From: an uncultured Holophagaceae bacterium
GTDB taxonomy: Bacteria; Acidobacteriota; Holophagae; Holophagales; Holophagaceae
Assembly: GCA_903884655.1 (NCBI GenBank)
Contig: CAISFO010000060.1
Span: 62,001-126,000 of the forward strand
Length of the DNA: 64,000 nucleotides
Reading direction: 5' to 3'
Under the pieces are notes generated by a model. That model saw only the letters and a list, made by a program, of their open reading frames with translations. It did not search any database and had not been told where the DNA came from. The first letter of the stretch is position 1. The number at the start of each line of letters is the position of its first letter. Position numbers and translations under genes: made by a program. Positions 1 through 9,479 of this stretch are shown piece by piece.

Positions 1-138
1 GTGCAGGTAGCCGTTGGGCTCCGGTGGGAAGCGGGTGAGCACCCGGCCTCCGTGCTTGCCCGAGGCGAGGTCCGCCTCCACGATCTCCTCAATGAAGTGG
101 AGGCTGCGGGGTTCCTGCGTGGTGCCTTCATTCGCCAT
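1..138 (-). CDS. glnS: Glutamine--tRNA ligase, N-terminal part (runs off window edge)
   Basis: Reverse complement of 1-138 reads [46 protein letters not shown], the GlnRS N-terminus with the class I synthetase motif; not in the ORF track because it is truncated. Confidence 0.9.
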   Translation of the reverse strand, partial: MANEGTTQEPRSLHFIEEIVEADLASGKHGGRVLTRFPPEPNGYLH

Positions 139-440
139 GGGGTTCTTCCATTCCGTTTCCGGGGGTTCCAGCCGGAATAGCGCGAACTCCACTACGGGTG
201 GACCGCGCCTTCCGGGCTAATCGAGCATTCTAGCGGGTTCCGACCCTCGATTCCCCGATGATCGACAGCTTTGAGGAATCGACGGACCTGCACCAGGGAC
301 GAACCGCCCGCCTGGATCCCAGAATCACGAACCATCCGGTTTCTGGTTGAAGGCCTGTATTCAAAAGATGACGATAAGGTCTCCTTTTGGGGGTATTCCC
401 CTGCAGGTTCTTCCCACCGGACTTTTTCACGGGGAATCCC

Positions 441-3004
441 ATGCGCCTGTTCCGCCTGTTTGCGCTTCCTGTGGCAATCCTCCTGCTTCTGTCCTGTGGG
501 GGCGGTGGAGGCGGCGGCAACACTCCGCAACCCTCGGGGGTTCCAGCACCAGCCAACCTGCACACCATCCTCGGGCCAGGTCCCAGGGATTTCACCCTCG
601 CCTGGAACCCTCCATCCACGACCATCGATGGCTACAACCTGGAGGCCCAGCAGGGCAGCGGCAGTTTCCAGCAGATCAACACGGGCCTCATTCCCTCCTC
701 CTACACTTCCATGTCGTTCAACTTCCAGGATACCGCCCCGGAAGATATGACCTTCTCGTTCCGGCTCAACGCCGAGAAGGGTACCCAGACAAGCCCCTAT
801 TCCAATACGGCCACAGCCAATAGCGGTCTGGGTACACCCGGCCAGCCTTCCGGCCAGTACGATTGGAACCAGCCGGGTGTGTCCATCAGCTGGTCCCGCA
901 ATTCCACCCTGAGCACCGGACTACTCCTCGAACGCGCCCAGTCGGATGCCTATGGCAACCCCACCGGGAGTTGGACCTCGCTCACGGTGGCCGACCCACT
1001 GGCCTCGTCCTACCTCGACACGACAACCACCATGGGCACCTACTACACCTACCGGGTGACCAACACGAGGGGCAAAGTCTCCAGTTCGACCAGCCCCGCA
1101 TCAGGCGCCATCTTCACAGGCCTTCCTGCCCCCAGCCAGCCCACCGCCACCTATGATTTCGCCCGGGCAGGCATGAGCGTCACGTGGACCAAGAACACCA
1201 CCTTCAATGACGGGGTCAAGATCGAGCGCATTGAAACGAACAGCTACGGCACCCAAACGGGGGCCTGGACCGAACTCACCCCGACGGATCCGACGGCGAA
1301 TACCTTCCTCGACACTGGCGTCGTTTCCAACACCTACTATGCCTACCGGGTCTCGAACCTGCGAAATGGTTTTTCAAGCCCGACCAGTTGGTCCTCCTAT
1401 CCCGCCTTCGCCGGCCTGCCGGCCCCCTCCTTTGTCAGTGCCTACTGGGACTCGAACAAAGGTGGCGTCTACCTCTACTGGTCCGCCTATGGGACCTACG
1501 ACGCCTTCAGCATCGAGCGGGCCACCTGTGACTCCTCGGGTCAGCTCAAGGGCACCTGGAGCACTGTGGCCACCCCTTCCGGTTCAACCACCAGTTATAT
1601 CGACTTCAGCACCCAGGAACTCACCTACTACCTCTACCGGGTCTCGGGTGTGCGAGGCCAGACGAACAGCCTGGCTGTGTCCTCCTACACGGTGAACACC
1701 CCCATGGCCGCTCCCACGGGCCTGACGGCGACCGCTGCGGCTGGTGGTGCCCAGCTGACCTGGCAGAACCATAGCACTTCCGCCACCCAGATCGTGGTGC
1801 GCAGGGGGCCTGCCAGCAACACCTACACGTACACAGATGTCGCCATCCTCTCGTCGACCACCACCAGTTATGTCGACCCGCTCGCGCACCTTGGGTACTA
1901 CCACTACACGGTCGTGGCCAAGGCCGGATTCAGCGAGGCAGTGAGCGCCAGCACAATCTTCGCCACCCCCAATCCACCCGATGCCTTGACCCTCACCAAC
2001 TCGACCAAGGCCTTTCCTGACGCCGCGGATGCGGCCTTGACGCCCACGGGCACCTGGGCCCTGGCGACGACCTCACCCTTCGGGATGCTCTCCAACAACG
2101 ATCCTTGGACCCCTTACTTCCCGAACAACAGCCTCCGGAGCGCCGGCAACATGGTGCAGATGGATGCCCTCGGCACCCGCACATCGTCTATCTGGTTCTC
2201 AATCCCCAGAACAACCAGGAGGCCCTGCTGCGCCATGCCTGGTACGACGGAACCACTTGGCAGACGGAGAACATGGGGCACACGCAACTCCTCTACGCAT
2301 ACTCCGGCGTTGGCTACGACTTCAGGCTCGACAGCTCCGGGGTTCCCCAGGCGCTGCTGGATCAGGCGCCGTATGGGGGCTATACCAACACCATGACCTA
2401 TGTCCACAAGGTCAAGGGATCCTGGGTCCAGGAATCCATGGGGGACATCAGCCCAACCCTCTACGTTTCAGCCTACCGATTGAGGCTGGATGGTTCCGAT
2501 GCTCCCCATGTGTTGATCAACTCCTCCAACTCGGTTTATGAATGCACGCGGAATTCCCAAGGACAATGGAGCGCATCCGTTCTGGCCACTGCCTCCAACA
2601 ACACGACCGGGTTCCTGGATGGGTTCTGGTCGGATGGCGACAATGCCATCGTGCTGTACTCCGTCTATGAGTCCTACCCAAGCTACGGATCAGACTTCAT
2701 GGCCGTCACTAAGGTCGCCGGGGTCTGGCAACTGCCCGCGGTCATCGAGCGTTCGGATTCGACCAACCCGAGCATCCAGGTGACCCAGTCCCCGGACCGC
2801 GCCAGGATCGCCATGATCTGGGCCGATGCCTCCGGCTTCAGGGCGCTCCACCTGGATGGCACCGGCTGGCATCCAACCCTGCTCCTGAATCCGACCTCCA
2901 CCTACAACTTGACGTATCGGGTTGGTTTCGACAGCTCGAACAAGGTCCACATCCTATTCAAGAACCTCTCCCCAGAAGTCGGTTATACCGAATTCAAGGA
3001 GTGA
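441..3004 (+). pseudogene. Fibronectin type III-repeat lipoprotein with C-terminal propeller-like repeats, interrupted by an apparent -1 frameshift near 2175-2180
   Basis: Lipobox (LLLLSCGGGG) after a signal peptide; repeated fn3-like modules in frame 441..~2177, continuing in frame 2105..3004 (PHIVYLVLNPQNNQEALLRHAWYDG...). Confidence 0.7.
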
Positions 3005-3061
3005 TGCGACACGGTGGAGGTTCGAGTCGCACCCGCGGCTTCCCCTGAATCGCCTGCTATC

Positions 3062-3877
3062 TCACCCCAGCCCCCCCGCCACCTGGGCGGCGCGCTCGAT
3101 GCCGCGGGCGACGACGGAGCGGATGCGGCCGTCCTCCAGGGCCAGCAGGCCGGCGATGGTGCAGCCGGCAGGGGTGGTGACCTCGTCCTTGAGGGCCGCG
3201 GGATGCCGACCGGTCTCCAGCACCATGGATGCCGCCCCTAGGGTCGCCTGGGCCGCCAGCTCCACGGCCACGCCGCGCGGCAGGCCGCACTGGACGCCGC
3301 CCTCGGCCAGGGCCTCGAGGATCACGAAGATGAAGGCGGGGCCGCTGGCGCTAAGGCCCGTCACCGCGTCCATGTGCTTCTCCTCCAGGTCCATGACCCG
3401 GCCCAGGGGTTCGAAGAGGGCCCGGGCCGCATCCAGCTGGGCCTCGGTGACGCCCTTGCCCGGGGACAGCACCGTCATCCCCTTGCGGATGGAGCAGGGC
3501 GTGTTGGGCATGGCCCGCACCAGGGGCGTGCCGGCTGGGGTGTGGGCGTCGAGGAAGGCCAGATTGGTGCCAGCGGCGATGGACACCATGAGCGGCTTGT
3601 GGTCCAGGACCCCGGAGGCCGTCAGCCCGGACAGCAACTCCTTGAGATCCTTCGGCTTCACGCAGAGCAGCACCACCTCGGCCTCCCTGGCCGCGGTCTC
3701 CACATCCTTGGAAAGCCGGATGCCCAGCGCATCCGCCCTGGCCTTCATGGCCGCCGGGTGGACGTCGACCGCATGGATGAGACTGGCGGGATAGCCCGAG
3801 GCCTCCACCAGTCCGGCGCAGATGGCCTGCCCCATGGTGCCGAAACCGATGATGGCGAGCTTGGGATGGTGGCTCAT
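3062..3877 (-). CDS. proC: Pyrroline-5-carboxylate reductase
   Basis: MSHHPKLAIIGFGTMGQAICAGL... Rossmann motif and CVKPKD, SIAAGT, MPNTPC, TGLSASGPAF motifs. Confidence 0.95.
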   Translation of the reverse strand: MSHHPKLAIIGFGTMGQAICAGLVEASGYPASLIHAVDVHPAAMKARADALGIRLSKDVETAAREAEVVLLCVKPKDLKELLSGLTASGVLDHKPLMVSIAAGTNLAFLDAHTPAGTPLVRAMPNTPCSIRKGMTVLSPGKGVTEAQLDAARALFEPLGRVMDLEEKHMDAVTGLSASGPAFIFVILEALAEGGVQCGLPRGVAVELAAQATLGAASMVLETGRHPAALKDEVTTPAGCTIAGLLALEDGRIRSVVARGIERAAQVAGGLG

Positions 3878-3894
3878 GATGGCTCCTGTGGTGA

Positions 3895-4239
3895 CTACTG
3901 GTCCCGCCCCTGCCCCAGGGTCCACCAGGGGCACTCCTTCAGGTCCGAGATGACGAAGCCCTGGTGCAGCTCCGAGATGCACTGGACCTGCATGTCCACG
4001 GCCGTGTGGTGGCCCGTGGTGATCTCACCGGGTCCGGACCTTACGCCAAAGAAAAAATCGGACTGCTCCAGCCCGAGGCGGAGGACCGTTTCCTGCAGGG
4101 CCGCCCGGTGATCCAGTCCCTCGGGAATGCCCTGGATCACCTGGACGGTGTCATCCGCGATGATGGTGGGCGCATAGGTGGCCGTGCCTTGGTCTTCCAG
4201 CACGGCGAGGGTGAGCTGGGTGAATTCCTGGAGGTCCAT
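3895..4239 (-). CDS. Hypothetical protein in gltX-proC operon
   Basis: ORF starts at ATG overlapping the gltX stop (TGATG) and is followed closely by proC. Confidence 0.6.
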   Translation of the reverse strand: MDLQEFTQLTLAVLEDQGTATYAPTIIADDTVQVIQGIPEGLDHRAALQETVLRLGLEQSDFFFGVRSGPGEITTGHHTAVDMQVQCISELHQGFVISDLKECPWWTLGQGRDQ

Positions 4240-5711
4240 CACAACCACCTGCTCAGTCGCGCGGCCACTTCCTCGCGCCCCACGAGCATGAGGGTGTCAT
4301 AGATGCCAGGGCTGACCGGCTTGCCGCAGAGGGCCACCCGGAGGGCCTGGGCCAGGTCTTTGGTTTTCAGGCCATGTCGCTCCAGGATGCCCGTGAAGGC
4401 TGGTTCCAGAGCCTCGTGGCGATAGTCGGTCAGGGCCGCCACCTCCGCCAGGGCAGGTCTGACCGCCGGCGTCATGAACTTCTCCACTGCCTTCTCGTCG
4501 AAGGCTTCGGAAGGCTCGAAGGCGAAGCGCAGGGCCTCGGCCATCTCGGCGAGGGACTTGCCCTTCTGGGTGCACTGGATGGCCTGGGCCTTCCAGCCAT
4601 CGGGCTTGGCAGACCATGCCTCGGGCAGGAAGGGCCGCAGGTGCGGCTCCAGTTCCTGCCAGGAGGACCGCTGGATGAGCTTCTGGTTGATCCACTGCAG
4701 CTTGTCCATGTCGAAGCGGGCGGCGCTCTTCTGGCAGTCCGCCAGGTCGAAGAGCTGGATCATCTGCTCATCCGTGAGCAGTTCCTCCTCCGCGCTCTCC
4801 ACGGCCCGGCCGTCGATCTTGGGAGTCCAGGAGAGCCGGGCCAGGGCCAGCCGCACGGCGGAGGGCAGCAGGCCCATGGCCTGGTACTCAGTGATGCTGG
4901 TGGCGCCGTGGCGCTTGCTGAGCTTGGCGCCGTCCGCGCCCAGGATCATGGGCACGTGGGCGAAGGCGGGCAGGTCGTAGCCGAAGGCCTCGAACAGGGG
5001 CACCTGCTTGGGGGTGTTGTTGAGGTGATCGTCCCCGCGGATCACATGGGTCACTTCCATGTGGGTGTCGTCGACCACCACGCAGAAGTTGTAGGTGGGC
5101 ACGCCGATCTCGCCGGGGCCGTCGCCGGTGCGGGCGATGATCCAGTCGTCCAGACTGTCCGCCGGGAACCGCGTGTCACCCTTGATGAGGTCGGCCACCA
5201 GGATGTCGCCCTCGGTGGGCATGCGGAAGCGGATGGCGGCGGGCTGGCTGGCGTCGTGGTCCGCGTCGGCGCAGCCCTTCCCCCGGTCCATTCCACGGTT
5301 GTACTGGAAGACCTTGCCGGCGGCTTCCACCGTCTTCCGGCGCGCCTCGATGGCTTCCCTGGAACAGCGGCAGCGGTAGGCCAGGCCCTTGTCCAGCAGC
5401 TCCTGGATCTTGGCCCGGTAGAGGTCCATGCGCTGCATCTGGCGGTAGGGACCGTGGGGACCCACCCAGGCCCCGGGGTCACCCTGCACCGGCCCCTCGT
5501 CCCAGTCCAGGCCGCACCAGGCCATGCCCTCCTCGATGATGCGGATGTTGTCATCGGTGCTGCGGGAGAGGTCCGTGTCCTCGATGCGCAGGATGAAGTG
5601 GCCGCCGTGCTTGCGGGCGAAGAGCCAGCAGAAGAGCGCCGTCCGCACCCCGCCGATGTGGAGCATGCCGGTGGGGGACGGGGCGAAACGGGTGACGACC
5701 TGGCGGGACAT
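4239..5711 (-). CDS. gltX: Glutamate--tRNA ligase
   Basis: RFAPSPTGMLHIGGVRTALFCWLFAR and KLSKRHG signatures. Confidence 0.97.
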   Translation of the reverse strand: MSRQVVTRFAPSPTGMLHIGGVRTALFCWLFARKHGGHFILRIEDTDLSRSTDDNIRIIEEGMAWCGLDWDEGPVQGDPGAWVGPHGPYRQMQRMDLYRAKIQELLDKGLAYRCRCSREAIEARRKTVEAAGKVFQYNRGMDRGKGCADADHDASQPAAIRFRMPTEGDILVADLIKGDTRFPADSLDDWIIARTGDGPGEIGVPTYNFCVVVDDTHMEVTHVIRGDDHLNNTPKQVPLFEAFGYDLPAFAHVPMILGADGAKLSKRHGATSITEYQAMGLLPSAVRLALARLSWTPKIDGRAVESAEEELLTDEQMIQLFDLADCQKSAARFDMDKLQWINQKLIQRSSWQELEPHLRPFLPEAWSAKPDGWKAQAIQCTQKGKSLAEMAEALRFAFEPSEAFDEKAVEKFMTPAVRPALAEVAALTDYRHEALEPAFTGILERHGLKTKDLAQALRVALCGKPVSPGIYDTLMLVGREEVAARLSRWL

Positions 5712-5751
5712 GGTGGGGCCTCGAGAACGAATACTCCAGTCTGCCTCAAAT

Positions 5752-5878
5752 AGGCTTCAGGCCCCAGGCTCCAGGAAAGCAAGCTCCGTGGAATCGGAAA
5801 TGACCGCTCCGAGGACCACGGCCCTGAAGGAGACAGATCGGCGTGGCCCCAGGCCGCCAGCCATCGAACCTGAAGCCT
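5752..5878. repeat. Intergenic palindromic repeat, copy A
   Basis: Perfect 10-bp inverted arms AGGCTTCAGG (5752-5761) / CCTGAAGCCT (5869-5878); core GGCGTGGCCCCAGGCCGCCA shared with copies B and C. Confidence 0.75.
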
Positions 5879-5884
5879 GATTCC

Positions 5885-6754
5885 CTACCTGATATACAGC
5901 TTCAGGCGGATCTCGACGGGTGACTCGCCGCTGAAAAGGCTCCGGTCCAGCACGATGGGAACTTCGACCACGCTGCTATGGGGCATGTGGCCCTCGGCCA
6001 CAGTCAAGGAGGTTGGGCTGGATTCAAGGGGGATCTCGTCGATCTCCTCCAGCAGCTCTCCGGCGGACAGCTCCTCGACTTCCAGCGGCTTGGAGGACTC
6101 CTTGGCCACGGGTGGCGGCGCGAAGGGCCCGCTCATCAAGGCCGCAGGCTCTTCCACAACCCCGCCGCCGTACTTCTCCGCCAGGCTCTTGAGCACCAGC
6201 TTGGCCACCCCGGTGAGGGTCTCTTTCACACCCTCGCCGCGCATGGCACAGGCCTCGAACGTGGGGGCGCCAAACAGGTTGATCTCCCGATCCAGCACCT
6301 CCACCGGCAGGGCATTGGGCGTATCCCGCTTGTTCCACTGGATCACGTGGGGGATCTTTTCCAGCTCCCCGCCCTGGTCCCGGAGGTTCACGATGAGGTT
6401 CTGGAAACTCTCCTTGTTGCTTTCCAGGGCCGGGGCCTGGGAATCGGCCACGAACACCACGGCATCGGCGCCCCGGAGCACGAGCTTGCGGGTGGCGTCA
6501 TAGAAGACCTGGCCGGGCACCGTGTAGAGCTGGATCCGGGTCTTCATGCCGCGAATGGTGCCCAGATCGATGGGCAGGAAGTCGAAGAACAGCGTGCGAT
6601 CGGTCTGGGTGGCCAGGGACAGCATCTTGCCGCGGCCATCGCCGGGCAGCGTGTCGTACACGTGCTGGAGGTTCGTGGTCTTTCCACACAGGCCAGGGCC
6701 GTAGTAGACGATCTTGGCCGTCAACTCCTTGGTGGCCGCGTTGAATAGCACCAT
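5885..6754 (-). CDS. mglA: MglA-like small GTPase (gliding/polarity family) with ~100-aa C-terminal extension
   Basis: MVLFNAATKELTAKIVYYGPGLCGKTTNLQHVY P-loop and QWNKRD motif. Confidence 0.85.
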   Translation of the reverse strand: MVLFNAATKELTAKIVYYGPGLCGKTTNLQHVYDTLPGDGRGKMLSLATQTDRTLFFDFLPIDLGTIRGMKTRIQLYTVPGQVFYDATRKLVLRGADAVVFVADSQAPALESNKESFQNLIVNLRDQGGELEKIPHVIQWNKRDTPNALPVEVLDREINLFGAPTFEACAMRGEGVKETLTGVAKLVLKSLAEKYGGGVVEEPAALMSGPFAPPPVAKESSKPLEVEELSAGELLEEIDEIPLESSPTSLTVAEGHMPHSSVVEVPIVLDRSLFSGESPVEIRLKLYIR

Positions 6755-6890
6755 GCCTGCACCCTCTGTCCGTGGGGGAAGATTGGCGGGTCGGCTTCTA
6801 CCCGTCAAGAAAGAACCGAGATCCGCAGGCTATCCCGGTGGATCTAGGATGCGCTACACTTCCGCCAATCCTATCTTCCCGAGGGTCTCC

Positions 6891-8030
6891 ATGGCCAAAC
6901 TGCTGGTGCACGAAAGCGCGGGTGTTCGAGAGTTCGAGATCATCGACAACGAGGTCCACATGGGGCGGGAGCTGGACAATACGCTCCGCCTGCCCGATCC
7001 CAGCATCAGCCGGCACCACTGCGTGCTCCGCAAGGTGGGCGGGGGCTTCGAGATTCAGGACCTCCAGAGCAGCAACGGTGTGCTGGTGAACGGCAACCGG
7101 GTGCAGTCCTCCCCCCTGAGGGACGGAGACCGCATCACCCTGGGTCAGGTGCAGCTCACGTTCCAGGATCCTCGTCAGGAGGTGGCTGCCACGGTGGCCA
7201 TCAACATCCAGGACAGCCCAGCGCCGCCCAGCGGAACGGTTCGGATGTCCGCCGACCAGCTGGCGGCCATCCACACCGGCAAGCCCCCCTCGGAGCCCGA
7301 ACCCAACATCCAGCTCCAGGACCAGGTCGCCACTGGCCCGGTGCCCACCGTCAAGCCCCCCATGCCGCCCGTGGCCCCTCCCCCCCAGGGCTTCATGCCA
7401 CCGCCACCCGCGCCAGTCCCCGGGAGCCCCGCGCCGGCCTTCCTCGCAGGCATCCTGCCGTCTGTCCCGGATGAGGCCGTACCCACGGGGGAACGGGGCG
7501 ATTTCGTCACCCGCCTGCTGGCGGCCCTCATCGACTACTCCCCCATGCTGGTCCTGCAGCTCTTGTCGATGCTGCTCATGCCCGCCTCCCTCTCGATGGG
7601 CGGCATGGGCGCGGGCTTCGGAGCCCTGGCGGCACTCGGCTGCCTCTCCTTCCTCCTCTGGCTGGGCTACCTCTTCTTCGTCCCCTGGTGCTGGATCCGG
7701 TTCGGCGCCACCCCCGGGAAGAAGATCATGAAGCTGAGGGTCGTCCCGGAGGCGAACCCCACCGGGCGGGTCGACCTGGGCATGGCCGTGCTGAGGATGC
7801 TTGGCTACCTCCTCAATGGCATCATCGCGTGGGTCATCACCCTGCCCTTCACCCTCCTCTTCGTGGTCGGCGCCATGAGCGGGGGTGGCTTCGGGACCAC
7901 CATGCCGCTCATGAAGGTCGTCAGCCTGGCGGCCAACCTGGTGCCCTACCTCCTGATCCTGTTCACGACGGGGCGAAAGGGTCTCCACGACATGATCAGC
8001 AAGACCGTGGTCATCAAGGTCGACCGCTGA
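6891..8030 (+). CDS. FHA domain + RDD-family membrane domain protein
   Basis: N-terminal FHA (MGRELDNTLRLPDPSISRHHCVLR...SSNGVLVNG); C-terminal RDD-like TM domain (FVTRLLAALIDYSPM...GATPGKKIMKLRVV). Confidence 0.85.
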   Translation: MAKLLVHESAGVREFEIIDNEVHMGRELDNTLRLPDPSISRHHCVLRKVGGGFEIQDLQSSNGVLVNGNRVQSSPLRDGDRITLGQVQLTFQDPRQEVAATVAINIQDSPAPPSGTVRMSADQLAAIHTGKPPSEPEPNIQLQDQVATGPVPTVKPPMPPVAPPPQGFMPPPPAPVPGSPAPAFLAGILPSVPDEAVPTGERGDFVTRLLAALIDYSPMLVLQLLSMLLMPASLSMGGMGAGFGALAALGCLSFLLWLGYLFFVPWCWIRFGATPGKKIMKLRVVPEANPTGRVDLGMAVLRMLGYLLNGIIAWVITLPFTLLFVVGAMSGGGFGTTMPLMKVVSLAANLVPYLLILFTTGRKGLHDMISKTVVIKVDR

Positions 8031-8051
8031 AGGCCCACTGATCCTGGCACC

Positions 8052-8076
8052 GGCGCCCGCCTCCGCGGGCGCCTTT
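8052..8076 (+). terminator. Intrinsic terminator-like hairpin
   Basis: GGCGCCCGC-CTCC-GCGGGCGCC followed by TTT, just after the FHA-RDD gene stop. Confidence 0.6.
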
Positions 8077-8091
8077 CACATCGGAGCCGAC

Positions 8092-8619
8092 TTGATCCTC
8101 ACCGGCAGGCAGATCCTCGCGGCCAGGGCCGAGGGCCGCATCCGCATCGAGCCCTGGCAGGACGCCCAGCTCAATCCCAACAGCTACAACCTGCGTCTGG
8201 CGGAGGACCTGGCGGTCTACACCGACCATGAGCTGGACATGGCCCGGCCCAATGGCATCGAGTTCCTGAAGATCCCTGCCGAGGGCCTGCTGCTGCAGCC
8301 GGGCCGCCTCTACCTGGGCCGCACCCTGGAGTACACGGAGACCCAGGGCATGGTGCCCATGCTGGAGGGACGCAGCAGCGTGGGGCGCCTGGGCCTCTTC
8401 GTCCACGTCACCGCCGGCTTCGGCGACATCGGCTTCTGCGGCTACTGGACGCTGGAGATCAGCTGCATCCAGCCCGTGCGCATCTATGCCGGAGTGGCCA
8501 TCTGCCAGATCTTCTACCACACGGTCAGCGGCGAGTACGACACCTATGACTCCGGCAAGTACCAGCGCAACTCCGGCCTCCAGCCTTCAATGTTGTGGAA
8601 GGATTTCGTGAAGGAATGA
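8092..8619 (+). CDS. dcd: dCTP deaminase
   Basis: LNPNSYNLRL, MLEGRSSVGRLGLFVHVTAGFGDIGFCGYWTLEI motifs; TTG start. Confidence 0.9.
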   Translation: MILTGRQILAARAEGRIRIEPWQDAQLNPNSYNLRLAEDLAVYTDHELDMARPNGIEFLKIPAEGLLLQPGRLYLGRTLEYTETQGMVPMLEGRSSVGRLGLFVHVTAGFGDIGFCGYWTLEISCIQPVRIYAGVAICQIFYHTVSGEYDTYDSGKYQRNSGLQPSMLWKDFVKE

Positions 8620-8674
8620 GTGACCCGGACGTCCGGAGCGCCTACCATTCAGCAGACTTCCCATGAGGTAACCC

Positions 8675-8944
8675 GTGTCCCTGGCCGCTTTCCTTCCCCT
8701 TGCCGCATTGCAGACCAAGCCGGACGAAGCGGCGCTGGCCGGCCTGATGGCGGTCGGCTGTGTGTTCTGGATCTTCCTGATCCTCCTCGCGGTCGCCTTC
8801 CCCATATTCTGCTTCTGGCGCATCTTCACCAAGGCGGGCTTCAACGGTGCCATGGCCCTGATCTGGCTGGTCCCCGTCATCGGTCCCGTCGTGGTGCTGT
8901 GCATCCTCGCCTTCGGCACCTGGCCAGGCGGACAGAGGAGCTGA
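8675..8944 (+). CDS. Small membrane protein (89 aa)
   Basis: Two hydrophobic segments; GTG start preceded by GAGG-like RBS. Confidence 0.55.
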   Translation: MSLAAFLPLAALQTKPDEAALAGLMAVGCVFWIFLILLAVAFPIFCFWRIFTKAGFNGAMALIWLVPVIGPVVVLCILAFGTWPGGQRS

Positions 8945-8987
8945 AACCCCGCGTCATCCTCGTCAGGCATCCAAGAAAAAGCCCACC

Positions 8988-9048
8988 ACCAAGACGCCAT
9001 GGCACCAAGAAAAGAAAGGCCCTACCAGGCAGTTCTTGGTGTCTTGGT
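8988..9048. repeat. Intergenic inverted repeat ACCAAGAC...CACCAAGAA / TTCTTGGTGTCTTGGT
   Basis: ACCAAGAC (8988-8995) and CACCAAGAA (9003-9011) complementary to TTCTTGGTG (9033-9041) and GTCTTGGT (9041-9048). Confidence 0.65.
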
Positions 9049-9087
9049 CGTGTTCCCATTGCTTCGAATGCGTGCTGGCTCGTAGGC

Positions 9088-9387
9088 TCAGTTTGTGCCG
9101 CCCAGGTTTCCCACGGCTCCTACATGGTCGATGAAGATCATTTTCATGATCCAGAGGGTGTACACCAAGAAACCAATGATTCCCAGGACCCTGGCGGTCC
9201 TGGTGACACGCTCGCCACCCCGGTCCATCTTCCCGGCGGCCATGGCCTTCAGGTCGTTGCTGCCCATGATCCAGGCCATGAGTCCCAGGATGAACGTGGG
9301 GGCGGGCACGAGACTCAGGAGGCCGAAGACCAGGAGGAGCGGACCCCGGGGGGTCCTGGTGGTAGCGGTTCGCGGGACATCGTTCAA
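9088..9387 (-). CDS. Small two-TM membrane protein (DUF4190-like)
   Basis: LLLVFGLLSLVPAPTFILGLMAWIMGSNDLKAMAAGKMDRGGE... typical DUF4190-like layout. Confidence 0.6.
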   Translation of the reverse strand: MNDVPRTATTRTPRGPLLLVFGLLSLVPAPTFILGLMAWIMGSNDLKAMAAGKMDRGGERVTRTARVLGIIGFLVYTLWIMKMIFIDHVGAVGNLGGTN

Positions 9388-9479
9388 GGCTGCTCCGGCA
9401 GTGGACCGGCCGGGGGGTGGTCGGCGATGGGCGTATCAGGCCAGTGTACGGGCTACCCGCCAGGGCTGCCTAGAGGCCC

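Noticed and set aside
2151-2190. Programmed -1 ribosomal frameshift in the fn3 lipoprotein
   Set aside because: No X XXY YYZ slippery heptamer in the correct frame; a missing C explains the data more simply.
4374-5753. Long + strand ORF (459 aa) antisense to gltX
   Set aside because: Low-complexity G/H/V/L-rich translation typical of antisense frames in high-GC DNA; gltX is unequivocal.
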